Shown here piece after piece: positions 1-12,242 of a DNA stretch of 64,000 bases. Below the pieces are notes generated by a model. That model was not told where the DNA came from. It did not search any database and worked only from the letters and a program-made list of their open reading frames with translations. The stretch is from Rallus limicola (lineage: Eukaryota > Chordata > Aves > Gruiformes > Rallidae), in contig JAKCOZ010000001.1 of assembly GCA_022605955.1 (NCBI GenBank), positions 73,042,520 through 73,106,519 on the forward strand. The letters are read 5' to 3'. Position numbers and translations under genes: made by a program. How positions within the stretch are numbered: position 1 is the stretch's first letter; each line of letters begins with the position of its first letter.

Positions 1-695
1 CCCCACAACCATCAAACACCAAGTAACAAAAAGGAACCCTAAAAAAATCCCCCAACGAAACCCACCAAATCCCCCCCAGCGGTTCACAAACAGTTGGGAA
101 ATATTTTTTATGTGCAGAAACTCCAACTGTTGACTTTTTGCTGTTGCTTCTTCCTCTTCACACTCACTGGTCTAAGGCAAGTTCAGACTTCACCGCACAT
201 CTTATTAGCCTGGGCACAATCTCTCACTCCTTCAGCAATGGTTGTTAATACAGGCTTCTCAGTTCTCTCACAAAAAACCCTGACCCCTCGTTTTTGGTTT
301 TTAAGCTGAACTAAGAATCAGCTAGTACAATATGCAAACTCACAGACAGTTCTGATTTATAACTTGTCATGGTCCTGTAAACAGCTGAAAAATGTCACAG
401 AATTTTTGTTTACTTTCACAGTTCCATGTGATGCTTGCAATTTAATCCATACTTTCATATCAGTGCTTCATTTTCTGCCAAGGTTTTCAAGGGGCCTGTT
501 ATTATAACAGAACCAAAGCACACCTGCCAATATGCTGCCCTATTACATAAAGTTAAAGGGCAGAGAATAGGGATTGTCTTGGCTTTTGGGAGGGAGTTAA
601 CCTTAAGGAGAGATACTGATTTTGAAGATGCAAACCTAAACATTCCCACATTTTAAACAATCTATTTGGCAGAGACTGCTTCACTTTTTACGCCT
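1..695 (-). other. C2CD5: 3' UTR of C2CD5 and possible downstream flank
   Basis: This is the sequence after the stop codon at 696-698, read leftwards. No canonical AATAAA was seen on the minus strand. The best candidate poly(A) signal is ATTAAA (plus-strand tttaat at 441-446), which would put cleavage near 415-430. An AGTAAA variant lies close by at about 409-414. The first 80 bases are A/C-rich low-complexity DNA. Open frames here (94-309, 435-656 and antisense 455-649) are short and look like chance. The UTR may continue past base 1. Confidence 0.5.
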
Positions 696-827
696 TCACG
701 TTGTGACATCTCCTCCAGAAGTTGTAGGTTGAGAAACGACTGTAGAAGGTTGTACCGGTAACACTTCTAACTCAGACTCACGTACAAAGATGACTGCATC
801 GCCACTTACATTTATCAAACACTGGGC
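696..827 (-). CDS. C2CD5: C2CD5 coding exon 26 (terminal)
   Basis: This exon gives 43 codons plus TGA (residues about 1010-1052). It starts AQCLINVSGDAV and ends in a Ser/Thr/Pro-rich tail, GGDVTT. The acceptor is CCCCTTCCCCCAG|GCC at 828-830, with a strong pyrimidine tract. The SGDAV element completes the last of the G-x-N-A-V-V repeat units that begins in exon 25. The phase-0 junction restores the NKNQ-AQC sequence expected for the family. Confidence 0.95.
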   Translation of the reverse strand, partial: AQCLINVSGDAVIFVRESELEVLPVQPSTVVSQPTTSGGDVTT

Positions 828-1503
828 CTGGGGGAAGGGGCAGAGGGAAGAAAGAAAAAAAATAATACACAGTTACCAAACATTAAAAGAACTACATGTT
901 CATGTTTACTATTATCTGCATAGATAATAGAAAAATCAACAGAGATCAGAAAAGGACAAGCCGTTAGAATCTATTAGTGAGGCAATCTCTGCCGTACTGC
1001 CTTCTGTATCCACTTAGCTTGAGCGCTACCAAACACACAGACAGATTGTTGTAAGACCACCACTGATGAAGTACCTGGGTAGCTGTTACTTCCTTTCACT
1101 ACTGTTCTGAACATATTTCATGTACCAAAGCAACCATATTCAGTTGTCACCATTACAAATAAAGTTTTGTCCCTTGACATGCAAGATGTAGGGTTTTATA
1201 ATTGCCACTCCACATAAAAAGGATGAAAGCCCTAACATTGCAGCATCGGAAAAGCCATGGATTATGCCATTCTACTGAATTCAGTAGTGTCACCCATCTG
1301 GGTATTTATGAAGGATATTTATAACTTTGTGCTAACTAAGGAGTTCAAAAATGCTCCTGCCTTCTTTAAATAGGCACGATGATGAGAGATCCAGAAGCGT
1401 TACACAGACGTGGCTCTGCGGTGGTCTTGTTTTTTAAACACATAAAATGTACATTTCTGTCACACTGGGTATGAAAGCATTGTTATTTCATGTAATGATT
1501 TAC
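828..1503 (-). other. Intron 25
   Basis: A GT-AG intron of 676 bp. It is AT-rich, and no gene, repeat family or RNA was recognised in it. Confidence 0.9.
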
Positions 1504-1650
1504 CTGATTTTTGTTTGGATTCTCCATAAAAACACACTGCTTCATTATGTACGAGACGACGGCGTTCCCCCCTAAAGCCGCGACATGAGCTCTCACCATT
1601 GCAAACACTTCAGCAATGAATGCATGGAGAAAACCACTGACACCTCCCTC
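1504..1650 (-). CDS. C2CD5: C2CD5 coding exon 25
   Basis: A phase 0-0 exon of 49 codons (about residues 961-1009). It begins EGGVSGFLHAF and contains VAALGGNAVVSY, the fourth copy of the glycine/Asn-Ala-Val-Val element seen in exons 6, 10 and 13. It ends FMENPNKNQ. Read on the minus strand, the acceptor is CCCATTTTAG|GAG and the donor CAG|GTAAAT. Confidence 0.96.
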
Positions 1651-3916
1651 CTAAAATGGGGAAAACAAGATAAACCAGATACATTTTATGTTAGGTATTG
1701 CTACAAGATGCTGAATCCTCCTCTACCATTTTTATCAGTTGAATATTTCAGCGCAACCTGAACAATATACCGCACAGAACTTAAGAGCTGGTCGCTGTTT
1801 GATAGGTCACAGTTAAAAGTCAGAGCATTGGAACTCACTGTCTGAGCAGAGGAATCACAAGCAGGGTATTAACCTGTGACTGGCATTCTCTACAGTCAGT
1901 ATGTTACATATTCCCATGCTTTTCAGGCATTCCTACCTCTACAGGTACCTGCAATATGCCACTTATTGCTGAATAAGGAGGTTTTGTTTCATCAAGAAGG
2001 ATACTGTCCATTCTTCTCAAAAGTAAGAAGCAGACAGAGTAATTTCTACTGAGGATGAAAAGAGATTTAGACTTACTGGAAATTACTGGTAAGCAGTGGC
2101 AGTTACCTTTGGTCACTGTGACTTCATGTATCCTAATGACTGTCACCAGCTCTCAATATTCACTAGAGAAATCATCCCTCAAAATACAAAGCAAGCAAAG
2201 GACAGAGCAGACAACTGAGAAGCAAGCTATTCAAGGGGGTGTTTTTTTCCCCCCTGAAGCCCCCAAAGAACTTCTAGCTATCCAATCTTGTTAAGTGTTT
2301 TGACTTGACAGTGCTTGGGGGGGGGGGAATTTTCACTTCTTTAGTGCCAAGCTGTGTAATTTAAATTGCTGTGAAAGCAGGAATGAAAACATTCGATGAA
2401 GCTTGGGGTTTTTTTCCTGGATAATCCTCATGAATGTGAGAAACTATACCGACGGTAAAAACCCAAAAACCAGGCAACCAACCAAACCCATAAAAATACA
2501 CTGAAAAAAATGAGGAAAAGTAACTAATGAAACAGAGCTTGCTATCAGTGCAATGTACCTACAGCATTTCAAAATCGAAGTGGAAGGTAAGACCACCAGA
2601 CTTCCTGTGTGTGTGTGTGTGTGTGTGCCACTGGAGAAAACGAAAGAGGCAGGCAGAAGAGCAGCTAGGTAAGCTGAACTTCAACAAATACCAACTGCCT
2701 TCATATCTAGTGCAAAAAGTACAGTCTCCCTAAAAAAATGCATGAAGGCATCAGAAAACTTAACCTGCATGAAAATTAACAAACAAAAGGGCAAGTATAA
2801 TTTCACCAGTCCAAGCATAAAGCTTTCATGAAGTCAACTGCAGCCAGAAATCAAAAATACAAATCTGTCATTCCTCTTGAAATTCTGATTATGTCCAAGT
2901 GTTTCAACAGTCACAGCAACTGATGAGGCTATTACAAAGCTAAAACAAATTTGATGACAACAGGTAACAAAGGTGTCCACCTGGAAGCAGCAAAACCAAA
3001 AACAAATGGAGAAATTGGGACTTAATCCATTCTTGAAGCACAGTGTCTGGTAGATACTTCAGCTTAGTAAAGTGTTCATAGGGCATCAATATTCTGAAGT
3101 ACTATAAGGAAAATACAGACTAATACGAACACAAATGCTGCTAGTTATTTTTCTTAGACAGTGCTTAAGTGGTGGCCAGAAACTGTAGCAGAAGGATGCA
3201 GCTACTTCCCGGAAGGACATGAAAACACTAAGAAATGTGTCTTGATTGCCGCACGGTCACCAGGAGTGTATGTTGTCCAGATCCAGGCTGGAGACCATTG
3301 TCTACAATACCTACGCCCTCTAAGCTGCTTGCATGGTTATACATACTCTACAACATGCTTTGTAAAATTTATCACACAGAATTATCTTACTGGGAAGGTA
3401 CAGAATGTACTATTAAAATTCAGCATAATAGTTATGAATGATACAGGAAGCATCATATTAACCAAAGAACTCTATAACCCAAATACACTGTGAAAGCTCA
3501 TTACTGGGCTTGCCAAATGAGAGAAGAATGGATGATTTTCTTTTTGTATTTAAATTAATCTCTGGTTTAGGTTTAAACTATCCCATCTACCATTGCTGGT
3601 CAAAGACCTATTGTTTCCAAATAGTTCTGTTTAAGAGCTCACTGGTTTAGCATTATATCCAAATTCATCAACAAAGGAAATGGTTACCTGACCCCTTCCA
3701 CGTGGTCAAACACAAAGCAGCTCTATATGCTCTATGACAAGAGGGGTCTGATACGACTTACTCTCTCTCCCATTCAGCACTTACTCTCAAGTGATGGGGG
3801 TGGAGGGGGATAATCTATTCCCATCCTGTGCCATGCCTCAATCTCAAACCTCTTCAGATATTTACCACTTACTATTACCACTCACAAAAAGGGCTAATGC
3901 CCAATACACGTCTCAC
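1651..3916 (-). other. Intron 24
   Basis: 2266 bp. It holds a (TG)n tract at 2606-2627, a G9 run near 2319-2328 and otherwise unremarkable AT-rich DNA. The open frames at 1904-2294 and 3161-3493 have no splice context or recognisable product. Confidence 0.85.
2606..2627. repeat. (TG)11 microsatellite
   Basis: Uninterrupted TG dinucleotide repeat of 22 bp within intron 24. Confidence 0.95.
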
Positions 3917-4110
3917 CTCACGCAGAGAAGTGGTTTCTCGTATAAAAAACATGTTGATTATCCCAAGGTACTTGGTTATTTTTGCCCCAGGCAGAAAAGA
4001 AAGGGGTGTCATCTTAACCACCGAGACAGTAGAATTGGCACACGATGATGGAACAGAGCGGTGCCGTAAGTATCCCTCCGCCAACGGACTTGTTTTATCA
4101 AGTGAAGCAG
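3917..4110 (-). CDS. C2CD5: C2CD5 coding exon 24
   Basis: 194 nt: two bases completing a split Thr codon, then 64 codons (about residues 897-960). It encodes VSVVKMTPLSFLPGAKI and then LGIINMFFIRETTSLRE, the start of the C-terminal YbjQ-like unit that continues through exons 25-26. The acceptor is CCATCTTTCCAG|CT and the donor GAG|GTGAGA. The N-terminal part (ASLDKTSPLAEGYLRHR) is a variable Ser-containing linker. Confidence 0.95.
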
Positions 4111-4957
4111 CTGGAAAGATGGGGAAAGAGAAGACAAAGTAACGATCGAGCCAGCTCAATCCCAGTTTCTCAAAACACAAAGCCTCTTCTTTATGGTTTC
4201 CAAATAGCTTGCTGACAACATTCAGCTGCCTGTGATGCTCAGCCATACCATGTGAGAAAGGAAATTATCATGCAATGCATGCAAAAGGAGACAATAAGCT
4301 GAAATGGAATTTATTTGGAAGAGTGGCATTCCTGCAAAAGGAAAACATTGAGGCGAGTAGCTGCACATACAACAATCAGTTATAAAGTGAAGGTAAAGAA
4401 AAAAGTGCCAACATTTTGAAATACGTATTCTGCTGGAGGAACAAATTATAGGAAGTGTGAAAGTTGTTGTGTTTCCCCAGTGCAGCATTTTCCATTAAAA
4501 CAGATATTAATCTCTGCTAATTAAAGCAAGATAGTCAGACCTGTGGCCAAAGAACTACTGAAAAAAATCACTCACCACTTGCTAATTTAGTGACCATTGC
4601 CTTGACTGTCACCTTGGTGATTGCTTCCTGTTTCTCACCAAAAATTTTCCAAGATCATACATACACCTACATCCATGCAGTGTATGTTATATAATTAGTA
4701 GGCGTACACATTTATTGATAACTATTTTTTTTTTTTACTAAGAGAACAGAAGAAATACTGTACTTTTGCTTTGTACTGGTTCATACACCCTACAGTAGCT
4801 CACAAAGGCATTAACAATGTCGGCAGTTTTCATACTCAGGTATTCATTCTACATGTGATCTGCAGTACTACTGCTGGGCAGGAAACTCCACTATTCACCA
4901 CTGGGAAATCAGAGATATGTCTCAGATTATCATAACGTGGTAGAAACAGCCGCCTAC
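4111..4957 (-). other. Intron 23
   Basis: 847 bp of AT-rich DNA with a T-run near 4727-4736. The donor reads ACAA|GTAGGC, a weak match to consensus (A at -1, G at +4 and C at +6). Confidence 0.85.
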
Positions 4958-5059
4958 TTGTCTTAATTGATCCGCGCCTTATGGTCTGAGCTTTCAGTTT
5001 AATGAGCTCTATCCAGCTGTTGCATCTGTCTGCAAAGGAACTGTAATCAATTGACGTTG
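4958..5059 (-). CDS. C2CD5: C2CD5 coding exon 23
   Basis: 102 nt, phase 1 at both ends, so it can be skipped without a frameshift. It encodes about residues 862-896, including DYSSFADRCNSW and QTIRRGSIKT. The donor ACAA|GTAGGC is weak. The partial last codon A joins CT of exon 24 to give Thr, producing IKTTASL, which fits the family sequence. Confidence 0.92.
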
Positions 5060-6085
5060 CTGAAAACACAGACAGAAAAACAAAAGAAAAAAACAAAGAA
5101 AAAAATATGGATGATGTCTCTTGCTCATCTCAATGCTCCTTTTGAGGAAGCAATTATCTGTGTCTGAGAGAGAACAAACATCCCTTTCCAGGTCTGTTTA
5201 GAGGAGAAGTTACAGCGTAGGTTTGGACAAGTCCAAACCAGTGTACCGATTTCTGGTGATGTCCCAGCTCTGAACCAACTGCCTGACTGGGACTTCATCA
5301 CTGAAAAAACATGCAAATACAGTCATTAACGACTTATGCTAGATTATTTATTTATTTTTTTAAAATCTCATTTTAGGTATTAAGTGCTGGCTTCTTAAGG
5401 TTTATTTAAGCCTTGTTTAATTTTCATTTTCATGGCTATTCTTCTCCTTACAAATGGCTGCTGGCCATGATTTAAATTCCCTAACTGTCGTTAGCAACGT
5501 CTAACCTACAAACTGGAAAGGAAAAAAAAAAAGGCTTCGGTGATGAGGGTAAGAGTCACAAGCTGAAACACCTCAATTTTAAACACAAATGGATTTTCCT
5601 TACAAAACGCTGTTCCCTCATTCCCCCAGCACCCCAGTTCCAACACCCTCCTCCCCCCACCACCATTACAACGAGAAGTAGAGTTGTTTCTGCTCTGACT
5701 TTTGGTATTAGTTGCAGGGGTGTTTGCATATCTTTAAAAAATAAAATATATTTGCACAAATCCATTTCTTCATTCTCCTGAAGAAACGGAAGGAAGACAT
5801 GCTAACTTCAAATTAAGACAAGCAAAAAAGCTCTCTCTCACTAATTGTCTGTCAGATAAAATTGGCGTCAATATATCTGACAGAGAGACCGTTACTATTA
5901 ACAAATCTGACTTTTTTAATTAAAAAACACATTAAAATATTAAGATATCATTAAGCCACACCAGAGCATGCATTCTCAGTTAACTAGTAAACACTTCCTG
6001 GATTAAGACACATCCAAAAAGAGTATACCAATACCCCAAGAATGCTCATTCTGTTCTGGCCAAAGGCTAAAGAAAGTAAACTCAC
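5060..6085 (-). other. Intron 22
   Basis: 1026 bp without recognisable genes or repeat families. It holds a 10-bp inverted repeat (5849-5858 with 5874-5883, 15-nt loop) and short A-runs. Confidence 0.85.
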
Positions 6086-6136
6086 CTCTGGGCGCAGCAG
6101 GGATACCTGTGTGTGAACTTGCACCCTCCAGGGCTT
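6086..6136 (-). CDS. C2CD5: C2CD5 coding exon 22 (51 nt)
   Basis: A small phase 1-1 exon adding 17 residues: split E845 and A862 codons with ALEGASSHTGIPAAPR between. The acceptor is TTCTTAG|AAG and the donor AGAG|GTGAGT. The GIPAAPRA core matches the family. Being symmetric, it is a natural candidate for tissue-specific skipping together with exon 23 (51+102 nt). Confidence 0.92.
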
Positions 6137-7589
6137 CTAAGAAGACAAAATTAATTTCATTCACATAATATATGAGCAGAGTCACGTGGTACAGGACAAC
6201 AGCTTCTCTCTTATAAAAAAAAACCTTTTTTTCCCCTCATTTTACTTGAAAAAACATCTATATGTAACTAGCTACTTTGACAGCACATAATAAATTTGTA
6301 TAAATAATTTGCTGCATTTTTCATGGAAATCGTAATATGATCACTACTAAAAGCACATTACTGCATAAGGTTGTACACAAATGTTTTTAAGTCACAATCT
6401 TACATAAAAGTATGCAAAAAAAGGCATAAATACATTAAATAAGCTGCTAAGTAAATTTAGCTACAATGAAACCTCGAGTCTACAGGAGATGAAATGACAG
6501 ATGAAGCAATTATCTAGCTGAAAGCCTCTAAAAGATGCACAGTGCATAATGGAACGTCAGGAGCACGAGGAGAAGAGATACATGTGAACAGGCTGCCCTC
6601 TACCGGTCAGTGCCCATTATACAAGTAGCATTCTAGTAAGAGTGAAAAAGACACCAGTCAAATTTCTGGATAGCTCCTCTTTTTGAAAATGAGAGGTTAT
6701 CAGTACCTTAATATGACCAATTAAAAAAAAAATTACAGTAAAATAAAACAGCAGTAAGAATACTGACCTCTGAAAATACAGGCACTCTCCTTCATAAAAA
6801 TATGTACTTAACGGGCAAAAGGGAGCTCCAATGTTTTAGTAAAAGAACATTTACAGTAACTCAGAGAAAATAAGTTTTCTAATTTCCTATCACTAGCCAT
6901 TTTTGTGGGCAGATCATCCAACAAAAGGAGAAGGAAGTAAGAGACAGCTGATTTCAAGGAACGATGGCTTAATTTTTAATGCAGTCATAGGAGAATTGTT
7001 ACAACTGTTCTTGAAAAGCTCATCTCGGGTTAAATAAAATAACTGTTTAACAGATATAAAGTGCTGCATTGTACAAATTGTTTACTATACAAGTTTAGGC
7101 TCCTTTCACTAAAATAAAAAGAAAAAGCATGCCATTTTTCTCAGCTGAACAATCAGTATTTGCTTGATAAATTATTTCCCAAGATGAAAACTAGAAGATT
7201 AATTATTTCAGGCTAACAATACACCAAGCTATTATATATGGGCCTTTTACAGAGGCAAAGCAGTATGAGGCAAGCCTAATTATCAAGTAATTTATAATTC
7301 TTCAAGTCAAAGACACCAAACACCCAGTGATTTCCAGCTTTTTTCGATACTATAAATGCAAAGACAGAAGACCTACAGGAAACCTACAACAGAATATAAA
7401 CAGAGCAATCTTACCTGACTCAAAAAGATTGATTTTAGGAGTGGATGTACCCATTATGTTTAGATAGCAAAGAATATTTAAAACATGTAAAAGCACAGCT
7501 ATTTTAATGCTACTGCAACAACAAAAAAAAAAGGCAGGACTTAAATTTAGGGAAAAAACCGTTACTTAGCACTCTTCCATTTAACTGAC
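6137..7589 (-). other. Intron 21
   Basis: 1453 bp, AT-rich, with no recognisable element. Confidence 0.85.
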
Positions 7590-7676
7590 CTTTAGCTGGT
7601 GAGAATGGTTGAGAAGCAAGGGGATCAGAGCAAAGCTCCAATGGAAACTGTAGCTGTTCTTCATTGTCTGTAGATG
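7590..7676 (-). CDS. C2CD5: C2CD5 coding exon 21
   Basis: 87 nt, phase 1-1, about residues 816-845: STDNEEQLQFPLELC, then SDPLASQPFSPAK. An acidic/proline linker segment. The acceptor is TTTGTTGAAG|CA and the donor AAAG|GTCAGT. Confidence 0.94.
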
Positions 7677-8720
7677 CTTCAACAAAGAAAACATACCCAA
7701 TTGATAATTGACTACAAAACCAAAATCTGCCAGTAATAATACATAGCACAGATTCAATTTAGCCAGGCCTGACAGGAACACATCTTTTCAGGATATGCAT
7801 ACAGTGATGCAGTTCTGCATGAACTCTCAGATGTCTGACCATAAGTCCAGCTGTAAAACGAAGAAGAACCTGTGTTCTACTGAACAGGATTTAAAATCTT
7901 TATTGGAAATACAGAATCAAGTCAATTCATGTATTTCAGATTTGAGTCTACAGTTAGATGAGGCACAGTAAAAGGTAATGTCATTTATTTCTCATAAAAG
8001 ACAACAACTTACTGCTACAATTTAAAAAATAGGGTGTAACTAATGTTTTAGAAACATGTGGCTTGGTTCTACTACCCAGTTCCATTCTTGAGCATAGAGT
8101 GTTTTCAAAGTTCTGTCTAAATTCCCATGCCCAGATTGCATACACACATTTCTAGCCTAAGATGGTGATTCATTAGCAAGATGATACATGCAGATTGCAG
8201 TAGTCTCCATAATGCTATATGCTTCACTGATGTCCAAAAATACTACTGACCTACTTAAGGGGGTTTTGGATTATTTTTCTTTTTTTAAAAAAAGCATTAT
8301 GAATTATTTATTTTCTGCCTTCTTAAAGTAAGGACAAAATTTGCTACTTAGAAGAACCAGAATTCTCTCATGATTTGGGCCACGTGTTTCAAAACAGAAT
8401 GGAAATGTTGTCATCTGTTAGACTAAAAAGAAAGATGGTACACAGAATAAGGAAATACAAGCAATTTTTTTTCAGGCTACTGTAAATTTGTTGATTATAC
8501 ATTAGCAAATAGGTAATACTTGGTAAGTAAGTCATCCTGCTGGAGGCCACATATATGAACATTTAAAAAACCTCTTACATTATGACTTGACAATTTTATA
8601 CAACTTTCAGTTACGTGTACACGTTTTTATGTGGAATTTACATGTAAATTTATTAGGTATCACGGAGGGGGGGGAAGTAAAAACATATTATCTTATCTTT
8701 ACATGTCACACAACATTTAC
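7677..8720 (-). other. Intron 20
   Basis: 1044 bp, AT-rich, with nothing recognisable. Confidence 0.85.
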
Positions 8721-8808
8721 CTCTTTGCTGTGATTTTTCTGCAGGGGCTTTGTTGGCTTGTAGTGCTTGGTTTTTGTCAAATGTAATTGCAACAGCTGTG
8801 ACTGCAAT
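8721..8808 (-). CDS. C2CD5: C2CD5 coding exon 20
   Basis: 88 nt, 29 codons plus one base (about residues 787-816), beginning IAVTAVAITFDKNQALQ. The acceptor is GATTTACAG|ATT and the donor AGAG|GTAAAT. The AVTAVAITF strand continues from the CHVNFTV strand of exon 19. Confidence 0.95.
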
Positions 8809-9563
8809 CTGTAAATCAGAAATATATGACATATTAAGTAAATTAATCTCTTGTGCAATCTGCAAAAATAATTTTGCCAACAAGCTAGCTTTTCTATAGA
8901 AAAATAAAAATGTGGAGGGGAATCAATCTAAGTACACACATTAAAACCCCTTCACATCAGAACATAAAACATAATGCTAAGGTCCACTTAGCATTGTCAT
9001 ATGCCAGACAGTGCTTGTCCCGTGTTTATGATTCCGTTCATCAGTTCTTTCCTCCTTTATGGTTAACTGACATAAAGAAAATCCCATAAAAACTCATTAT
9101 CATTGTGTTTGTGAAAGAGAAAGAGAGATATTTATTTAACTGTGCATAAGAATGAGGTTATATTTCTGAAGAAACCATTTTCTGTAAAAATAATTACATA
9201 TATTGTGTCATCTTGAAATGGCAAGAAAAGTATCAGACCATTTTAACAACAGCATACTTAGAAAACTAGTATGCCATATTCTTGTAGTATATGTGGTAGG
9301 GGGTGTTTGTTTCCTAACTAAAAAAGATACAAAGTATTAAGATGCAGGTCGTCCCTGCTGAAATGCCATGTAGTATGATTCTCAAAATCCACTAACTCAG
9401 CATGTCATCTTTTTTCTTCACTACCTAACGACCTCCAGTTTTACTTCAGAATTCATCAGAAATACTAGTAAATCAAATTGCAGCCTAGATTGCTCTGAGC
9501 AGAAAATGTTAAAGGCCAAAAGTGGCATGCCTACATGCCCAAAGTCAAAAGGAGGTTACTTAC
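8809..9563 (-). other. Intron 19
   Basis: 755 bp of AT-rich intron with no recognisable feature. Confidence 0.85.
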
Positions 9564-9653
9564 CTGAACTAATTCATCCTCTGGTAGAGCAACTGTAAAA
9601 TTTACATGACAAAGGCAGCAGGGAACCATAGATCGTAATTTAAAATACAAACT
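9564..9653 (-). CDS. C2CD5: C2CD5 coding exon 19
   Basis: 90 nt, phase 0-0, 30 codons (about 757-786): SLYFKLRSMVPCCLCHV, then NFTVALPEDELVQ. It has a C-C-x-C cluster (C768, C769, C771). The acceptor is TCAACAG|AGT and the donor CAG|GTAAGT. Confidence 0.95.
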
Positions 9654-10077
9654 CTGTTGAAGACAAGACATTATTTGTGTTACTCTAAAAAAAGAAAAGT
9701 ATGGTTTATTTCAGAGAAATTAAATAACAAGACTCTTCTCATAGTAGAAATTATCTAACTCCTTAACATTTTGTTGAAGAATTACAGGTGTGTAAAGTCA
9801 GTATAGGTTGAAATCTACGATGTAGCAGTCTTTATATTCCTGTTTCTACAGTATGCTACCAATCAAAGGGCTCATTCAGATTCAAAAGGCTTTGGAAATC
9901 ATTCATATCCTAAGAAGGCTGAATCTATCTTTGGAGCATCTTAGGAATTAATTACAGGGACACTTTGTAGTCTAATTCCAAAAAGTGATTATGAAGAAAG
10001 AGTTATTTTCAGTGTATTCTGATTTTACTTTGGTTCCATTTGAACAACTCAATAAAGGTTTGAAATAAGATCCTTAC
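9654..10077 (-). other. Intron 18
   Basis: 424 bp with no recognisable feature. Confidence 0.85.
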
Positions 10078-10176
10078 CTTCAACAGATTCTCACAGAGAT
10101 CATTAAAGTTCTTATTAAGTGTTTGATTCGTTAGGTTAACGTTGCTTAATCTGGACACTCTTACTGCTGTAAACAT
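10078..10176 (-). CDS. C2CD5: C2CD5 coding exon 18
   Basis: 99 nt, phase 0-0, 33 codons (about 724-756): MFTAVRVSRLSNVNLTN, then the helix NKNFNDLCENLLK. The acceptor is CTAATTCAG|ATG and the donor AAG|GTAAGG. The in-frame Met is internal and not a start. Confidence 0.95.
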
Positions 10177-11429
10177 CTGAATTAGAAACAGACACACTTA
10201 TTTCTTTCCCAAATATATGCCTGTATGTTATATTAAAAACAAACCGAATCCATGAAGAAAGCAAATAATATATCATGGGGAGGGGTTGGTGGGTGGGGTG
10301 GAATATGAGTGGAAAGAAAAGGAAAAAACTGTATTAACAGTGAGTGAAGTGCTCATGGAATTTTAGAAGAGGCAAATTCTCCATTAACTAAGATATATGT
10401 ATATATGAAATGAGATTAAGCAAGGTATTAAATAATTTTTTTTTTACTTGCTTCATAAAGGAGTCATTCTACCCACTACATATTTTGTTAACTGCTGTTG
10501 AAAATTGTCTTCAAATTGTGTACAATAATGGAGTATCATGTATAGATACAGGCAATCCCATTAGCCTGAGAATATGCTGCTGGTACAGTCATACTGTTTT
10601 CAGGGTCGAGCTGTTCCTCTGCAAAGCAGTCTTGCATTGTGTCAATTAGGTGTAAAAGCTCACAGAGAGTTAACACAGATCTGTGAGACTGAATAGTGTT
10701 GTACATATATGACCAAAATGTCTAAACTTAATTATAAATGAAACATTTCTCTATTCACTGGAATGGCTTAATCTAATTCTTAATTAACCTCTTGTTATCA
10801 TACTAGTATCTCAAACTGAACTAGAGAGGGACTTTACAAAGGCACGTAGTGACAGGACAAAGGGTTTAAAACTACAAGAGGGAGATTTATATTAGATATA
10901 AGGCAAAAAAATTCTTCCCTGTGAGAGTGGCAAGGCCCTGGCACAGGCTGCCCAGAGAAGCTGTGGCTGCCCCCTCCCTGGCAGCGCTCAAGGCCAGGCT
11001 GGATGGGGCTTTGGGCAGTCTGGGCTAGTGGAGGGTGTCCCTGCCCATGGCAGAGGGTTGGAACTGAATGGGCTTTGAGGTCCCTTCCAACCCAAACCAG
11101 TCTGTAAGTCTGTGAACACAGTGAACAAGTTGCTGCACTTATGAGCTCTTAAAATGCATCCCAAACTTTGAAGTTCATATTTACTCTACTTTCTAATTTC
11201 TCTACTTTTGTACCAGGCTGCCCAATACATTAACAGCACTGAAAAAAACCACAAATAAACAGATTTTCAAAACACATTTTCCTTACCAAAATACTACTTT
11301 CACTTTTAATACAAGAGTATCCTTTTAATTTATCTTTCAAAATTATTGATCTCTAATATGTATTCAAATTACTACAGTGTATTTCAACACAATTCAGAAA
11401 GTGTTCTAATTTTATTTGAATAACCTTAC
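10177..11429 (-). other. Intron 17
   Basis: 1253 bp. It contains a CR1 3'-end fragment (about 10821-11115) antisense to the gene. The rest is AT-rich with nothing recognisable. Confidence 0.85.
10821..11115 (+). mobile_element. CR1 LINE, 3'-terminal fragment
   Basis: It carries the diagnostic CR1 3' block: gctgcccagagaagctgtgg near 10948, a ctggatggggctttgggcag stretch near 10999, gggttggaactgaatgggct near 11055, and ggtcccttccaacccaaacc near 11078. It ends in a degenerate octamer tail (tctgtaagtctgtg). Plus orientation, antisense to C2CD5. The 5' edge is approximate, and no reverse-transcriptase frame is left. Confidence 0.93.
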
Positions 11430-11491
11430 TTGAATTTCTGGTGTCCAGTTATTTATACCAGGCATAATTTCTGTGTTGCAACTGTAAAAAC
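11430..11491 (-). CDS. C2CD5: C2CD5 coding exon 17 (62 nt)
   Basis: Two bases finishing G703, then 20 codons (about 704-723): FYSCNTEIMPGINNWTPEIQ. The acceptor is TTCTTTACAG|GT and the donor CAA|GTAAGG. It joins the PPPSG end of exon 16. Confidence 0.95.
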
Positions 11492-12120
11492 CTGTAAAGA
11501 AAATATTTAAGGAAATTTATGTTGCAGACTGAAATATAAAAAAGCATTTAAAGAAACATGCATGACCTTACTTTGTTTTGCAAATATTTTCCCTTGTGTT
11601 TTTGAATGTTGAATAAGATACTATAAATATGGAGACCAACATTCAAAAAGCATACACAGCATCTGAAAAATACAATGTAACACACAGAAGAAACACACAC
11701 TTTCTGTTATTCAGACTGTAGTGAAAAAAACAAGTAGGCAAGAAGGAACTCACCGCTTCTAAAACACTAGCTTACTACAGAATTCTGAGTATTTCCTTCA
11801 ACTGCCAAAAAGCAAGGCCAGAAATACCACTGTCTTGAGGAACACGAGAGGGGCTGCAGTGGCATGGAACACAGCAGCAACGCTCGCTCCCCACGGAGAC
11901 TGGCTCACTTGCACGATGAGATGCCAAGACTGATCGGTGAGACACACTCCCTCCCAGCTTCCTAGAGCCACTCCTGGTGGAACCCACAGAACAAGGAACC
12001 CCCCACTAGTGGGTTTGGAGCAGGGAGAAACGTTGGGGTAGATGCTTTAAAAGATACTACACCCAGGGACTGAGGGCAAACACACAGCACTTGTTAACAG
12101 AGACTTGAAAAGACAGACAA

Positions 12121-12133
12121 ACACACACACACA
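12121..12133. repeat. (AC)n short tract
   Basis: A 13-bp AC dinucleotide run in intron 16. Confidence 0.85.
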
Positions 12134-12242
12134 AAAGTATAATGACTAAAACTTCAGAGTAAGAAAAGTTATAAGCAACAAATATGCAGTCTTGAAAAAA
12201 TAAAGATATATTAAAACGAGCACCAAAACTGAGTAGGGCCTA

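Noticed and set aside
5849..5883. 10-bp inverted repeat with 15-nt loop
   Set aside because: Short, AT-rich and intronic. One such repeat per window is expected by chance.
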